From an uncultured Chitinophagaceae bacterium (GTDB lineage: Bacteria; Bacteroidota; Bacteroidia; Chitinophagales; Chitinophagaceae), in the NCBI GenBank assembly GCA_937958995.1, contig CALGAP010000021.1, positions 1-64,000 of the forward strand: 64,000 bases of DNA, written 5' to 3'. Numbering within the stretch: position 1 is the first letter of the stretch; each line of letters begins with the position of its first letter. Below are positions 1-9,441 of this stretch, piece after piece. The notes below the pieces were generated by a model. That model made no database searches, was not told the DNA's origin, and saw nothing but the letters and a program-made list of their open reading frames with translations. The translations under genes were made by a program, and so were the position numbers.

Positions 1-114
1 ATAAAAAATTAATCCTGACCCTATAAAACTTCAAATAAAAAATCCTCAAACTGTCAGATCATATACTAAGCAGAACACTTTAGAACTTAGTACCGTACCT
101 GACTGACCATTAAT

Positions 115-147
115 GCAAAGGTCCCGCCTGGCGGGACCTTGCGTTTT
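115..147. terminator. GC-rich hairpin, possible terminator
   Basis: An 11-bp perfect stem (118-128 with 130-140) with almost no loop is followed on the plus strand by GCGTTTTA. It lies 32 bp beyond the stop codon of the minus-strand oxidoreductase gene. The short T run is on the plus side, so it may end a plus-strand gene left of the window or act in both directions. A similar CCCGCC/GGCGGG palindrome sits at 9298-9310. Confidence 0.45.
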
Positions 148-178
148 ATAGGCAATCCGGTTTTTTCTGATTAATAAT

Positions 179-2035
179 TCAATTTGATCCGCCGAGCATC
201 TCCTGCAACTTCATTACCAGTTCTGTTTTGGTGATAGGCACGCCCATGATCTTATTATAACCTTTCGCATCCACCATAAACTTGTCGCGGATAATTTTTA
301 TCAACTGCCCATTATTGATCTCGGGTATCAGCACATGCTCGAAGTTTTTCAGAATAGCGCCGAGGTTTTTCGGGAAGGGACGCAGGTAACGCAGGTGGGC
401 ATGACTTACGGCATAACCTTGCTGCTGTAGTTCGGCCACAGCGCTCTTGATAGCGCCATAAGTGCTGCCCCAACCCAGCACGAGTATCTTTCCGCTGTCG
501 GGCCCGCTGTCAAGTGTTTGTTCAGGAATATAATCTGCAATCTTTTCAACTTTTTCTTCCCTGATTTTCACCATCAGCTGGTGGTTTTCCGGATCGTAAC
601 TAACGTTGCCGGTCACGTTTTGCTTTTCCAATCCGCCTACACGGTGTTCCAATCCTTTTGTGCCGGGCACCGCCCAGGGGCGAACGAGCTTTTCGTCGCG
701 CAGGTAGGGTTGAAATTGTGTTTCGTCCTGGCTAAGTTCTGTCTTAAACTGCACAGCTATCGGCGGCAAATCATCGCTTTTCGGGAATTTCCAGGGCTCG
801 GCGCCATTAGCTATATAACCATCGCTCAGGAAGATAACCGGCGTCATATGTTGTACGGCTATGCGCGCCGCTTCATACACTGCACTGAAGCAGTCGCTGG
901 GTGTGCAGGCAGCAATCACCGGCATGGGGCATTCGCCGTTTCTGCCGTAGTATGCCTGCAGCAAATCACTTTGTTCTGTCTTGGTGGGCAACCCAGTAGA
1001 AGGACCGCCGCGCTGCACATCGCAGATCACCAGCGGAATTTCCAACATCACCGCCAGGCCCATTGCTTCGGCCTTCAGCGCCATACCCGGACCTGAAGTG
1101 GTAGTAACACCCAATGCACCTCCATAACTGGCTCCAATGGCAGCGGTGATGGCTGCAATTTCATCTTCGGCCTGGAATGTCTTTACACCAAAAGATTTAT
1201 GACGGCTGAGTTCGTGCAGTATATCGGAAGCAGGTGTTATGGGATATGAGCCCAGGAACAAGGGCAACCCGCTTTTTTGCGAAGCCGCGATCAACCCATA
1301 CGCCAATGCCTGGTTGCCCATGATGGAGCGGTACACGCCCGGCTCCATGCGCGCTTTCTCCACGCGGTAGCGGGTGGTGAAAGTTTCGGTCGTATCTCCG
1401 AAATTATAACCCGCCTGTAGTGCGCGCAGGTTGCTTTCGAGAATTTCAGGCTTCTTACCAAACTTCTCTTTCAGGAAGCGGATGGTATTGTCCATATTCC
1501 TGTTGAACATCCAATACAAAAAGCCCAGCACGAACATGTTCTTGGCGCGGTCTTTTTCTTTGGTGCCCATCGTTATATCTTTCAACGCCTCGCGCGTCAT
1601 CCTGGTCACATCCATCTTAATCACTTCGTAATTACCGAGGCTTCCGTCTTCGAGGGGATTCACGCCATCGGGATAGTTGGCCAGTCGCAGATTCTTTGCA
1701 TCAAAACCATCCGTATTGGCGATAATCTTACCGCCTTTTTTAAGTGTCTTGAGGTTTGTCTTCAGCGCCGCCGCGTTCATTGCCACCAGTACATCGCACT
1801 CATCACCAGGCGTAAACACCTGGTCGCTGGAGAAGCGCAGTTGGAAGCCACTCACTCCCGGCAACGTGCCTTGCGGCGCCCTGATTTCTGCGGGGAAGTC
1901 GGGAAACGTGGCCAGGTCGAGGCCCAGCAAAGCGGTATTATTGGTAAACTGGCTGCCAGTAAGTTGCATGCCATCGCCGGAGTCGCCGGCGAACTTTATC
2001 ACTACATCCTGGAGTACCTGCTCTTGTCGGCTCAT
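179..2035 (-). CDS. korA: 2-oxoacid:ferredoxin oxidoreductase, fused gamma-alpha subunit (KorA type)
   Basis: Oxidatively decarboxylates a 2-oxoacid, probably 2-oxoglutarate, to the acyl-CoA with reduction of ferredoxin, in the cytoplasm. The 618-residue chain has the N-terminal gamma domain (VVIKFAGDSGDGMQLTG near 11-27) fused to the alpha pyrimidine-binding domain, with SYPITPASD at 263-271, TSGPGMALKAE at 314-324 and QRGGPSTGLPTKTEQSD at 341-357. This is the usual KorA architecture. The thiamine-diphosphate beta subunit (KorB) normally follows directly; here the downstream side is the window edge, 178 bp away, and no start of it is visible. Substrate assignment is by family resemblance only. 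Confidence 0.88.
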   Translation of the reverse strand: MSRQEQVLQDVVIKFAGDSGDGMQLTGSQFTNNTALLGLDLATFPDFPAEIRAPQGTLPGVSGFQLRFSSDQVFTPGDECDVLVAMNAAALKTNLKTLKKGGKIIANTDGFDAKNLRLANYPDGVNPLEDGSLGNYEVIKMDVTRMTREALKDITMGTKEKDRAKNMFVLGFLYWMFNRNMDNTIRFLKEKFGKKPEILESNLRALQAGYNFGDTTETFTTRYRVEKARMEPGVYRSIMGNQALAYGLIAASQKSGLPLFLGSYPITPASDILHELSRHKSFGVKTFQAEDEIAAITAAIGASYGGALGVTTTSGPGMALKAEAMGLAVMLEIPLVICDVQRGGPSTGLPTKTEQSDLLQAYYGRNGECPMPVIAACTPSDCFSAVYEAARIAVQHMTPVIFLSDGYIANGAEPWKFPKSDDLPPIAVQFKTELSQDETQFQPYLRDEKLVRPWAVPGTKGLEHRVGGLEKQNVTGNVSYDPENHQLMVKIREEKVEKIADYIPEQTLDSGPDSGKILVLGWGSTYGAIKSAVAELQQQGYAVSHAHLRYLRPFPKNLGAILKNFEHVLIPEINNGQLIKIIRDKFMVDAKGYNKIMGVPITKTELVMKLQEMLGGSN

Positions 2036-2118
2036 TGTATGTACATAAATTTTCCCAATTTAAGCAGAAACGGCCAAAAGAAGATGGATTGTGTCTTAAT
2101 GATGGATTTATCTACGCC

Positions 2119-5085
2119 TCATTGCGCCCCGCCTGCAGCATGCCCATACGCCGGCAACAGCGCTTTATAAATCGCCTCATGCACTTTGGGCCTGATATTC
2201 ATTCTTAAAAACTTATTCGCATCAGGACTATTCACCCTGTTCGATAGAAAGATATACACCAGGTTGTACCTGGGATCTACCCAAAAACAGGTGCCCGTAA
2301 AGCCCGTGTGGCCATAGGTTTCCGGCGAAGCCGAAAGAGTAGGATACGGCTCTTTGCGGGTAGCATTGTCTTTTTCGGGTTTGTCGAACCCGAGGCCGCG
2401 GCGGCTGATATCGCTGTGGTAGCTGGTGAAGAATCGGATGGTGGAGCGCTTGAAGAAATTGTGACCATTCAGCACGCCGCCATTGACCAATACCTGCGAG
2501 AGCACGGCCAGTTCATAGGCATTGCTGAAAAGGCCGGCATGACCCGCTACTCCGCCAAACATGGCAGCGCCGGGATCGTGCACATCACCGCGAATGAGTT
2601 GTTGCCTGAACAGTGCTTCATTTTCGGTAGGCGCGATATAACTTACCGGGAACCGCTCGCGCGGCTTAAAGCCGGTGTATTTCAGGTCGAGCTTGTCGTA
2701 AAAGGTCTTGCGCACATATTCGTCGAGCGGCATCCCACTGATCTCTTCCACTATTTTCCCGAGAAAGATGTAGTCGTTGTCGCTGTACACATATTTGCCA
2801 ATAGGACCCAGTTCGCTTTGAAGAATTCTTTTGTACATAGTATCAATCCAGTCTTTGCGCAGGTATACATTTTCGGCAACGCGCACGGTGTGCAGTGAAT
2901 CCATTTCGCGCGAATAGATATTGTAATTCACGCCGCCACTATTGGCCGTATCAATGGTTTCGCGGTAAAATGGAATCCAGGCTTTCAGTCCTGCCTGGTG
3001 CAATAACACATCCCAGATTTTTAGCGGCGCCTTATCCGTGCCGCGCACCCAGGGCAGGTAATCGCCCAGGGTTTTCTGCAGGTCGAGTTTTCCTTCATCA
3101 AACAATTTCATCACCGCCAGCGTGGTAACCATAATCTTGGTCACCGAAGCCATATCGTAGATGGTTTCGGGATAAGTAGCTTCTGTGCTGTCGTAAGTGA
3201 GATAACCAAAGGCGCGCTCGTAAGCAATTTTTCCATCTTTGGCCACCAGCACCACTGCGCCGGGAATGGCCTGTTGCCTGATGGCATCGTTCACTATGCT
3301 GTCGATTTCTTTGGTCATTTGTGCTGCGTTGAAGCCGAGGTCTTCAGCGGCTACCTGCGGCAACAATCTTTTCGCAATAATGCCTGAGCCATAGCGGAAC
3401 GATTCGCAAACGGTAACGGGTAATTTTCCCCGCGCCAGGAATCTTCCATGCACCAGGTCAGCGGCGGTAGCTTGTGTTACTTCATCATCTTCATATGCAG
3501 CAATCACCACGCGTGAATCGCAGATATCTTTAATGGCATAGGGATTTCCAAAATATGCAATGATGGTCTTGTGTTGTCTTTCCAATGCTTCAATCAATTC
3601 CAAAGCCGGTGCGCTGATGCCGAAATTGTTGGCAGGGTAACGCGCATAATTGTGCACCCCGATGATTACCACATCATAACGGTCTTTGAACAATTCCACC
3701 ATCGGCCGCACTTTTTCAATACCGAGTTTATAATCGAAATAGTACACTTGCGCATCATAATCTTCGCGAAGACGCTGGGCAAAGGCATTATCGCGGGTGG
3801 CACCTATACCCACATAAGCCACGCGCTTGCCGGTAGCCAGGGGAAACAGTGCGGGATCATCGTTGCGCAACAAAGTGATTGCATTCTCTGCAATCAGCCT
3901 GCGCATCTGCACTACTTTGCTGTTGAGATCTTCAGTAAGATTTTTGGTGTTGATGGGTTGCCAGTTGGCCAGACCATACCTGTACTTTGCGCGCAGAATT
4001 CTTTTTACACGTTCATCAATATCGTCCCACGAAAGCTTTTTTTGACTGATGGCTTTCTTGATCTTTTGAATGGAACCGGGAATATCGCCGGGCAGGCAAA
4101 GCATATCATTTCCCGCGAGCACAGCTTGTAAAGAAGCTTCTCCTTCGGGATAAAACTTGGCCACACCCTTCATCTCCAGCGCATCAGTGAAAGTAAGGCC
4201 GTCAAAACCGAGTTCTTTGCGCAATAATTTGGTTACGCTGTTGTAAGAAATTGAAGTTGGTTTATTGGCAGTATTGTCGATTGCAGGAATCGAAAGATGC
4301 GCCACCATAATGCTGCCCACGCCTTCCTGAATCATGCGGCGGAAAGGATAGAGTTCCAACGAATCGAGCTCGGCCCTGCTCTTATTAATTACTGGCAAAT
4401 CGAGGTGCGAGTCAACTGCCACGTCACCATGACCGGGGAAATGTTTGGCGCAGGCCATCACACCTGCATCCTGCATACCGCGCATATAAGCGATGCCATA
4501 TTCAGCCACGCGGTATTTGTCTTCGCCAAACGACCGGTCGTTGATAACAGGGTTGGCAGGATTATTATTAATATCTACCACAGGCGCATAGTTCACCTGT
4601 ATGCCCATACGTTTACATTGTTCGCCCACCACGCGGCCGTATTCATATACCAGCGCAGGATCTTGCATAGCGCCCAACATCATATGCCGGGGCAAAGGCA
4701 TCACGCTGTCTAAACGCATACCTACTCCTGTTTCCGCATCAATGGAAATAAGAATAGGGGTCCTGGCTATCTGTTGAAAATGGTTGATAAGATTCGCTTG
4801 CCTCACCGGTCCGCCCTGGAATAAACAGATGCCACCGATATTGTATTTGCGAATAGCTTCCTCTACTTCTTTTTCATAAAACACCACTCTTCGTCCGGGC
4901 CCTATAGACGACAGACGCACCACCATCAGCTGACCAATCTTCTGATCTTTTGTCAACGTTTTAAATACACTGTCCACCCAATAATCTTCAGGCAGCGAAG
5001 AACTTCTCTGCGTCAGGGCCTGGTTACAAAACAGTGTAACAACCACAAAAAGCAAGGGACTACGGAAACGTTTTAATACCGACAT
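2119..5085 (-). CDS. Secreted glycoside hydrolase 3 / serine beta-lactamase-fold fusion
   Basis: The N-terminal half is a family 3 glycoside hydrolase of the NagZ type (beta-N-acetylglucosaminidase). It carries KHFPGHGD at 214-221 followed by DSH, and the nucleophile region FTDALEM with Asp near 301. The C-terminal third, from about residue 590, is a class C beta-lactamase/esterase fold with SVTK at 647-650 and YSD near 767 in place of YSN. Starting at 5085 gives a clean signal peptide (MSVLKRFRSPLLF...) and 988 residues; an in-frame ATG at 5121 would put 12 extra residues before it. The protein is probably periplasmic and acts in peptidoglycan recycling or turnover. The fusion recurs in Bacteroidota; whether the second domain is an amidase, esterase or peptidase cannot be read from sequence. 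Confidence 0.88.
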   Translation of the reverse strand: MSVLKRFRSPLLFVVVTLFCNQALTQRSSSLPEDYWVDSVFKTLTKDQKIGQLMVVRLSSIGPGRRVVFYEKEVEEAIRKYNIGGICLFQGGPVRQANLINHFQQIARTPILISIDAETGVGMRLDSVMPLPRHMMLGAMQDPALVYEYGRVVGEQCKRMGIQVNYAPVVDINNNPANPVINDRSFGEDKYRVAEYGIAYMRGMQDAGVMACAKHFPGHGDVAVDSHLDLPVINKSRAELDSLELYPFRRMIQEGVGSIMVAHLSIPAIDNTANKPTSISYNSVTKLLRKELGFDGLTFTDALEMKGVAKFYPEGEASLQAVLAGNDMLCLPGDIPGSIQKIKKAISQKKLSWDDIDERVKRILRAKYRYGLANWQPINTKNLTEDLNSKVVQMRRLIAENAITLLRNDDPALFPLATGKRVAYVGIGATRDNAFAQRLREDYDAQVYYFDYKLGIEKVRPMVELFKDRYDVVIIGVHNYARYPANNFGISAPALELIEALERQHKTIIAYFGNPYAIKDICDSRVVIAAYEDDEVTQATAADLVHGRFLARGKLPVTVCESFRYGSGIIAKRLLPQVAAEDLGFNAAQMTKEIDSIVNDAIRQQAIPGAVVLVAKDGKIAYERAFGYLTYDSTEATYPETIYDMASVTKIMVTTLAVMKLFDEGKLDLQKTLGDYLPWVRGTDKAPLKIWDVLLHQAGLKAWIPFYRETIDTANSGGVNYNIYSREMDSLHTVRVAENVYLRKDWIDTMYKRILQSELGPIGKYVYSDNDYIFLGKIVEEISGMPLDEYVRKTFYDKLDLKYTGFKPRERFPVSYIAPTENEALFRQQLIRGDVHDPGAAMFGGVAGHAGLFSNAYELAVLSQVLVNGGVLNGHNFFKRSTIRFFTSYHSDISRRGLGFDKPEKDNATRKEPYPTLSASPETYGHTGFTGTCFWVDPRYNLVYIFLSNRVNSPDANKFLRMNIRPKVHEAIYKALLPAYGHAAGGAQ

Positions 5086-5268
5086 GTCTGGATTATTTTT
5101 TCTCACAAAACGAAGTTTCAAAATTACCTCATTTATACATCGGTATTTCTTAAAATTTGATGCGGAATTGTGCGGCTCGCGAAGCGGAATTTCGGGCTTC
5201 GGGTTATTTTGTTCGATCGCCGATTACAAACTGCGGCAGCAACCCTGCACCCTACACCCGGCGCTTAT

Positions 5269-5290
5269 CCCGAAGCCCCAAACCCGAAAC
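5269..5290. repeat. GC-rich intergenic repeat family A, copy A1
   Basis: A 22-bp arm made of CCCGAA, GCCCC and AAACCCGAAAC. It matches 57744-57765 at 21 of 22 positions and 12187-12208 at 20 of 22. A weaker inverted counterpart (TTTCGGGCTTCGGGTT) lies at 5190-5205, so 5190-5290 forms an imperfect palindrome between the divergent GH3 and mutL genes. Confidence 0.7.
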
Positions 5291-5322
5291 CATTCCGTAT
5301 TTTCGCCCAAAATCATTAACCG

Positions 5323-7179
5323 TTGCCCGATATCATTCAACTTTTACCGGATAATATTGCGAACCAGATTGCTGCGGGTGAAGTAATTCAACGCCCGGCA
5401 AGCGCTGTGAAGGAGTTGCTGGAAAATGCCGTCGACGCAGGCGCCACCGAAATCAGGCTTATCGTGCAGGATGCCGGGAAGCAATTGATACAGGTGATCG
5501 ACAACGGCAAAGGCATGAGCGAGACCGACGCACGCATGTGTTTTGAACGCCATGCCACCTCCAAAATCAGGAATATTGACGACCTCTTCCGCATACGTAC
5601 TATGGGCTTTCGCGGCGAAGCGCTGGCTTCGATAGCCGCCGTTTCGCAGGTAGAACTAAAAACCAAGCGCGCCGAAGACGAGACAGGTACCTATATCGAG
5701 GTAGAAAACAGCGTGGTGAAAAGGCAGGAACCCGTTGCCGCTGTGAACGGCACCAGCATTGCCATGAAGAACCTTTTCTTCAACGTGCCCGCGCGCCGCA
5801 ATTTTCTGAAAAGCAATGCCGCCGAAATGCGCCATATCGTGGATGAATTCATTCGCGTAGCGCTGGCATTTCCCAATATATTCTTTTCGCTCACCAGCAA
5901 CGGACAAGATATTTTTCACCTGGAAAAAGGTACCCTGAAACAACGCATTGTGCAGGTGCTGGGCAATCACTATAGTGCCAAACTGGTAACGGTGCAGGAA
6001 AAAACCGATTATATGAACATATACGGTTTTGCCGGCAAGCCCGATACCGCCAGGAAGACGCGCGGCGATCAATACTTCTTTGTAAACAACCGGTTTATCC
6101 GCAGTCCATACCTGCACCATGCAGTGATGAGCGCTTTCCAGGAAATGATTGCGGCAGATAGTTTTCCCTTATATGTACTGTTCATCGATCTCGATCCCTC
6201 GCAGGTTGATATCAATGTGCACCCCACCAAACAGGAAATCAAGTTTGAAGATGAAAAAATAGTATATGCTTTTGTGCAGGCGGCAGTTAAACATGCGCTG
6301 GCGCAATTCAGCATTACGCCCACCCTCGAGTTCGACCTCGACCCCACTATTCAACAGCTTGATGCAGTAACAAAGCCTTTTACCGAAGAAAAACAAGCAG
6401 CAGCAGCGGGTTCTGCCTTATTCAAAAATTTCACCCAAAAGCACCAGGCGCATTTCATCACACCTTCGGAAAAAAGCGAGCTGAAAAACTGGAAAGATTT
6501 TTACGAATCGCCGGGCGAAAAATTTGAATCGCTGCTGGACCAGCTCAAAAAAGAAGCACCGCCGGAAGAGACGTTAATTACACCGCAGCGCACGAGCCTG
6601 GAGGTGGACGAAGGCGCCCCCCTTTTGCAATTGCTAAATACATATATTGTTGCCAGCACCAATCGCGGCTTCATATTGATTCACCAGCAACTGGCGCACG
6701 AACGCATCTTGTACGAACGCTTTTGCGCTACCGCTGGCGGACAAGCCATACCGGCACAAAAAAGCCTTTTTCCCGTCACCATTGAAATGTCGGCGCAGGA
6801 TGCTGTGCTGCTCAGCGAGCTTATGAGCGACCTGAACCGCCTCGGCTACCTGGTGGAACCATTTGGCAATAATACGTTCGTGATTCAGGGCACGCCCGCC
6901 GATGTGGAGCCCGGTAATGAAAAAACGACCATCGAAAAATTGCTGGAGCAATTCAAACATTTCAGCAGCGATCTGAAATTTTCGAAACGCGAAAAGCTGT
7001 TTCGCTCCCTTGCCTGGCAGCAGGCCGTTAAAGCAGGCATGCCGCTTACTGAAGCGGAAATGCGCAGCCTGGTGACCGACCTGTTCAACTGCGCACAGGC
7101 CAATGTGACCGCTGCAGGACAACCCACGTATATCGAGTTTAAAAAAGATTACCTCGAACAATTATTCAGAAAACAATAA
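5323..7179 (+). CDS. mutL: DNA mismatch repair protein MutL
   Basis: A GHKL ATPase that couples MutS mismatch recognition to downstream repair. The TTG start at 5323 gives the typical MutL opening (LPDNIANQIAAGEV), followed by ENAVDAGA, DNGKGM, RHATSK and GFRGEAL. The length, 618 residues, is normal. The C-terminal dimerisation domain carries IHQQLAHERILYE where nicking MutL proteins have DQHA(X)2E(X)4E, and VTAAGQPT where they have a CPHGRP-like motif. The endonuclease metal site therefore looks incomplete. It is a stand-alone gene, convergent with the 7192 gene with only 12 bp between stops. ATG is absent at the start, so initiation on TTG is inferred from family alignment. Confidence 0.93.
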   Translation: MPDIIQLLPDNIANQIAAGEVIQRPASAVKELLENAVDAGATEIRLIVQDAGKQLIQVIDNGKGMSETDARMCFERHATSKIRNIDDLFRIRTMGFRGEALASIAAVSQVELKTKRAEDETGTYIEVENSVVKRQEPVAAVNGTSIAMKNLFFNVPARRNFLKSNAAEMRHIVDEFIRVALAFPNIFFSLTSNGQDIFHLEKGTLKQRIVQVLGNHYSAKLVTVQEKTDYMNIYGFAGKPDTARKTRGDQYFFVNNRFIRSPYLHHAVMSAFQEMIAADSFPLYVLFIDLDPSQVDINVHPTKQEIKFEDEKIVYAFVQAAVKHALAQFSITPTLEFDLDPTIQQLDAVTKPFTEEKQAAAAGSALFKNFTQKHQAHFITPSEKSELKNWKDFYESPGEKFESLLDQLKKEAPPEETLITPQRTSLEVDEGAPLLQLLNTYIVASTNRGFILIHQQLAHERILYERFCATAGGQAIPAQKSLFPVTIEMSAQDAVLLSELMSDLNRLGYLVEPFGNNTFVIQGTPADVEPGNEKTTIEKLLEQFKHFSSDLKFSKREKLFRSLAWQQAVKAGMPLTEAEMRSLVTDLFNCAQANVTAAGQPTYIEFKKDYLEQLFRKQ

Positions 7180-7191
7180 AACTTTTCAGCG

Positions 7192-8715
7192 TTATTTCAT
7201 GCGCAGGTTTTCCCAGAGATTATATCTCAGGTAAAACTGCAGCGCTTTGTTTTTGTCGAAGGTATAGGGCGACATACTATTCACGCGGAAACTTACATAG
7301 TTATTAAATGCCTGGTTGTACCGCAACCCGATGGTGAAACGATTTACATAATAGTTTACATCCAGCATCAGTCTCACTTCGGAAGTGCTCATCCTGCTGG
7401 TGAGCGAGTCGCCGCTCAGCTTTGCATAACGTTCACTCATAATCGCCAGCGGCACACCGCTGGGGCTGCGCTTGGTTTGCTCATAAAGTCCTACACCACT
7501 CAGCAATGAAGAAAACTGCAGACCAGTGCCCAGGTAAAAATGGGGGAAAGGACTATGATGAATGCCCACAGGCAAATTGAAATAATACAGCTTGCGCGCA
7601 TATACTGAATTATACACCATATAATCCGGCGCAGGTGCCGTGCGGGTTTCGTACAATAATATCGGGCGAATGTATTGCGGAGCAATAAACTGCAATTCGG
7701 TTTGCAAATAGGTCTTATCACTCAACCTGTACTGCAGGTGTGGTGAGGGTATATAATCTGAAATGGCGTTGGCGCCTGCATTAAAGTTGTAGCTCAATGC
7801 GCGCTGATCGCCCAGCGGAAATGCCAGTGGCAATGAAAGACCGATGGCCAATGATTTCTGCGACCTGTTCCTGGCCGCGCGGGCCGATTTGCTGGAGAGT
7901 AATCCCTTAGTGGGTGAGCCCAGCAATGAAAGATCGGCTTTCAGGTTGTCTGCCGGCGCGGGTGTCCCCAGGTTTAATATGGTGTTTTCATTAACGGGCG
8001 AATAATTGATCGCTTTCCTTAGCACACCGGAGAGATCGCCAGTCCTGATGTTGCTTTTACTAATGTTGTCGTGTAGATTTATTTCATCAGTCTTGTCTTG
8101 TTTAATCTTATTCTTTATTGTCGGGTTGTTTCGGGTTGTCGCTATTTTAGGTATTTTACCAATGTCGTTGTCGGTAACCTGGTTTTTCTTAATAGGTTCT
8201 TTCCCGTCGCTCCTCGTTCTTGTGCCGGCCAGCCACTCGCTGCCACTCGCATTTTTATCGGGCGCAGTAATCAGCTGTTGATTGTTTTCAGCAACATTGG
8301 TCTGAAGTTGTTGGTTGGTTTCTGCATTGGCCGGTTCGATGGGCTTGTCGGTAGCACGGACCGTCGATGCAATGTCATTGGCCGCTGAGGGTAATGTGCC
8401 GCTCTTTGGATTGGCATCAGGGCCGTCACCATAGTTGTACTCATTTACATTAGCAGGGTTCGGTTGCCTGGCAACCAGGGGGGTTTTGTCGGGGCCAGTG
8501 GACAGTATGTACGTACCGGCCAGCCATGCGCCGATGAGCAGTATGCCGGCAATAACGCCCAGGCGCCACCACCGTTTACCAAAGCCGCCTCCACGTGGCT
8601 TCTCATCGTCGAGCAACGCCTTCATCTTTTGCCAGTTGCCCTCCATATCAGGAGGCGGCGAAAGCTGTTGCAGCTTTTCTGCTAAGTGTTTCTCGTATAG
8701 ATTTTTTTCGCTCAT
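7192..8715 (-). CDS. Inner-membrane-anchored protein with C-terminal outer-membrane beta-barrel, putative ECF partner
   Basis: The 507 residues fall into four parts. A 50-residue N-terminus (MSEKNLYEKHLAEKLQQLS...) resembles the cytoplasmic part of Bacteroidota anti-sigma/barrel proteins. One membrane segment spans about 52-70. A long N/Q/K/T-rich low-complexity linker runs to about 285. A C-terminal region of alternating hydrophobic strands (about 288-507) is typical of small outer-membrane barrels. The gene starts 4 bp after the sigma factor stop, so the two are almost certainly co-transcribed. I infer that the N-terminus binds the sigma factor and that the barrel or linker senses envelope state; nothing in the sequence proves this. 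There is no N-terminal signal peptide. Confidence 0.65.
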   Translation of the reverse strand: MSEKNLYEKHLAEKLQQLSPPPDMEGNWQKMKALLDDEKPRGGGFGKRWWRLGVIAGILLIGAWLAGTYILSTGPDKTPLVARQPNPANVNEYNYGDGPDANPKSGTLPSAANDIASTVRATDKPIEPANAETNQQLQTNVAENNQQLITAPDKNASGSEWLAGTRTRSDGKEPIKKNQVTDNDIGKIPKIATTRNNPTIKNKIKQDKTDEINLHDNISKSNIRTGDLSGVLRKAINYSPVNENTILNLGTPAPADNLKADLSLLGSPTKGLLSSKSARAARNRSQKSLAIGLSLPLAFPLGDQRALSYNFNAGANAISDYIPSPHLQYRLSDKTYLQTELQFIAPQYIRPILLYETRTAPAPDYMVYNSVYARKLYYFNLPVGIHHSPFPHFYLGTGLQFSSLLSGVGLYEQTKRSPSGVPLAIMSERYAKLSGDSLTSRMSTSEVRLMLDVNYYVNRFTIGLRYNQAFNNYVSFRVNSMSPYTFDKNKALQFYLRYNLWENLRMK

Positions 8716-8719
8716 TACG

Positions 8720-9262
8720 TTACACTTGCATAGTTTGTAATAATTGTTGTAATTGTTTTCGGGCTTCGCTCAGGTGCCATTTGCTGGTGCCTTCGCTTAT
8801 ACCTAACAGGTTTGCTATTTCTCTGTGATTATATCCTTCTACTACGTACAGGTTGAAAACACACTGTGTAGCGGGGGTTAGTTTCTGCACCAGCCGAAGC
8901 AATTCGCGCGACGACATGCGTGATATAGCATCCGCATCAATCGCGGGTTCCTCAGCTTTTTCCAATTCCATATGATTATTGAATTTCCCCCGTTGCCTGA
9001 TAAAGTCGATTGCCGAGTTGACTATGATAGTACGGATCCAGGTATAAAGAGATGCTTTGCTTGCATCGTAGGTGTGTATATTCTTAAATACTTTCAGGAA
9101 TCCATTGTGTAATACTTCAATGGCATCTTCCTGGTTGCGGGTGTAGCGAAGGCAAATAGTAGACATAGGCCCGTAAAACTGTTTGTACAACAGTTCCTGA
9201 GCCCGCCGGTCATCATTGATACAACCGTTTATCAGCTCTATATCGGCAGGACTATTTGCCAA
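8720..9262 (-). CDS. ECF-type RNA polymerase sigma factor
   Basis: A 180-residue group IV sigma factor. Region 2 (about 25-95) includes YTRNQEDAIEVLHNGFLKVF and TWIRTIIVNSAIDFIR. Region 4 (about 125-175) includes LYVVEGYNHREIANLLGIS and the HTH ending GTSKWHLSEARKQL. It redirects RNA polymerase to a small regulon in response to an envelope cue. The downstream partner at 7192 is likely its regulator. The start at 9262 is the only ATG that precedes region 2 fully. The regulon cannot be deduced; autoregulation is common in this family. Confidence 0.9.
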   Translation of the reverse strand: MANSPADIELINGCINDDRRAQELLYKQFYGPMSTICLRYTRNQEDAIEVLHNGFLKVFKNIHTYDASKASLYTWIRTIIVNSAIDFIRQRGKFNNHMELEKAEEPAIDADAISRMSSRELLRLVQKLTPATQCVFNLYVVEGYNHREIANLLGISEGTSKWHLSEARKQLQQLLQTMQV

Positions 9263-9441
9263 TTACGCCTTCAATTTACGCTTTCCTGAATCGCTGGCCC
9301 GCCAGGCGGGTTACAGATCGTCAACGGGTATGATAATCATATTATTGTTTCTGTCACTGCGCCAATAGCTCCTGTCATAACTAGTTACGCCTGATTGACA
9401 AGGAAACGTTGGGTTTTGGGGGCGAAAATTTTAGGTTTTCT

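Noticed and set aside
518..1096. 192-residue plus-strand open frame
   Set aside because: Lies entirely antisense to the oxidoreductase gene; composition is that of a shadow frame (Cys/His/Phe-rich) and no domain is seen.
2308..2898. 196-residue plus-strand open frame
   Set aside because: Antisense to the GH3 fusion; no start signal or family resemblance.
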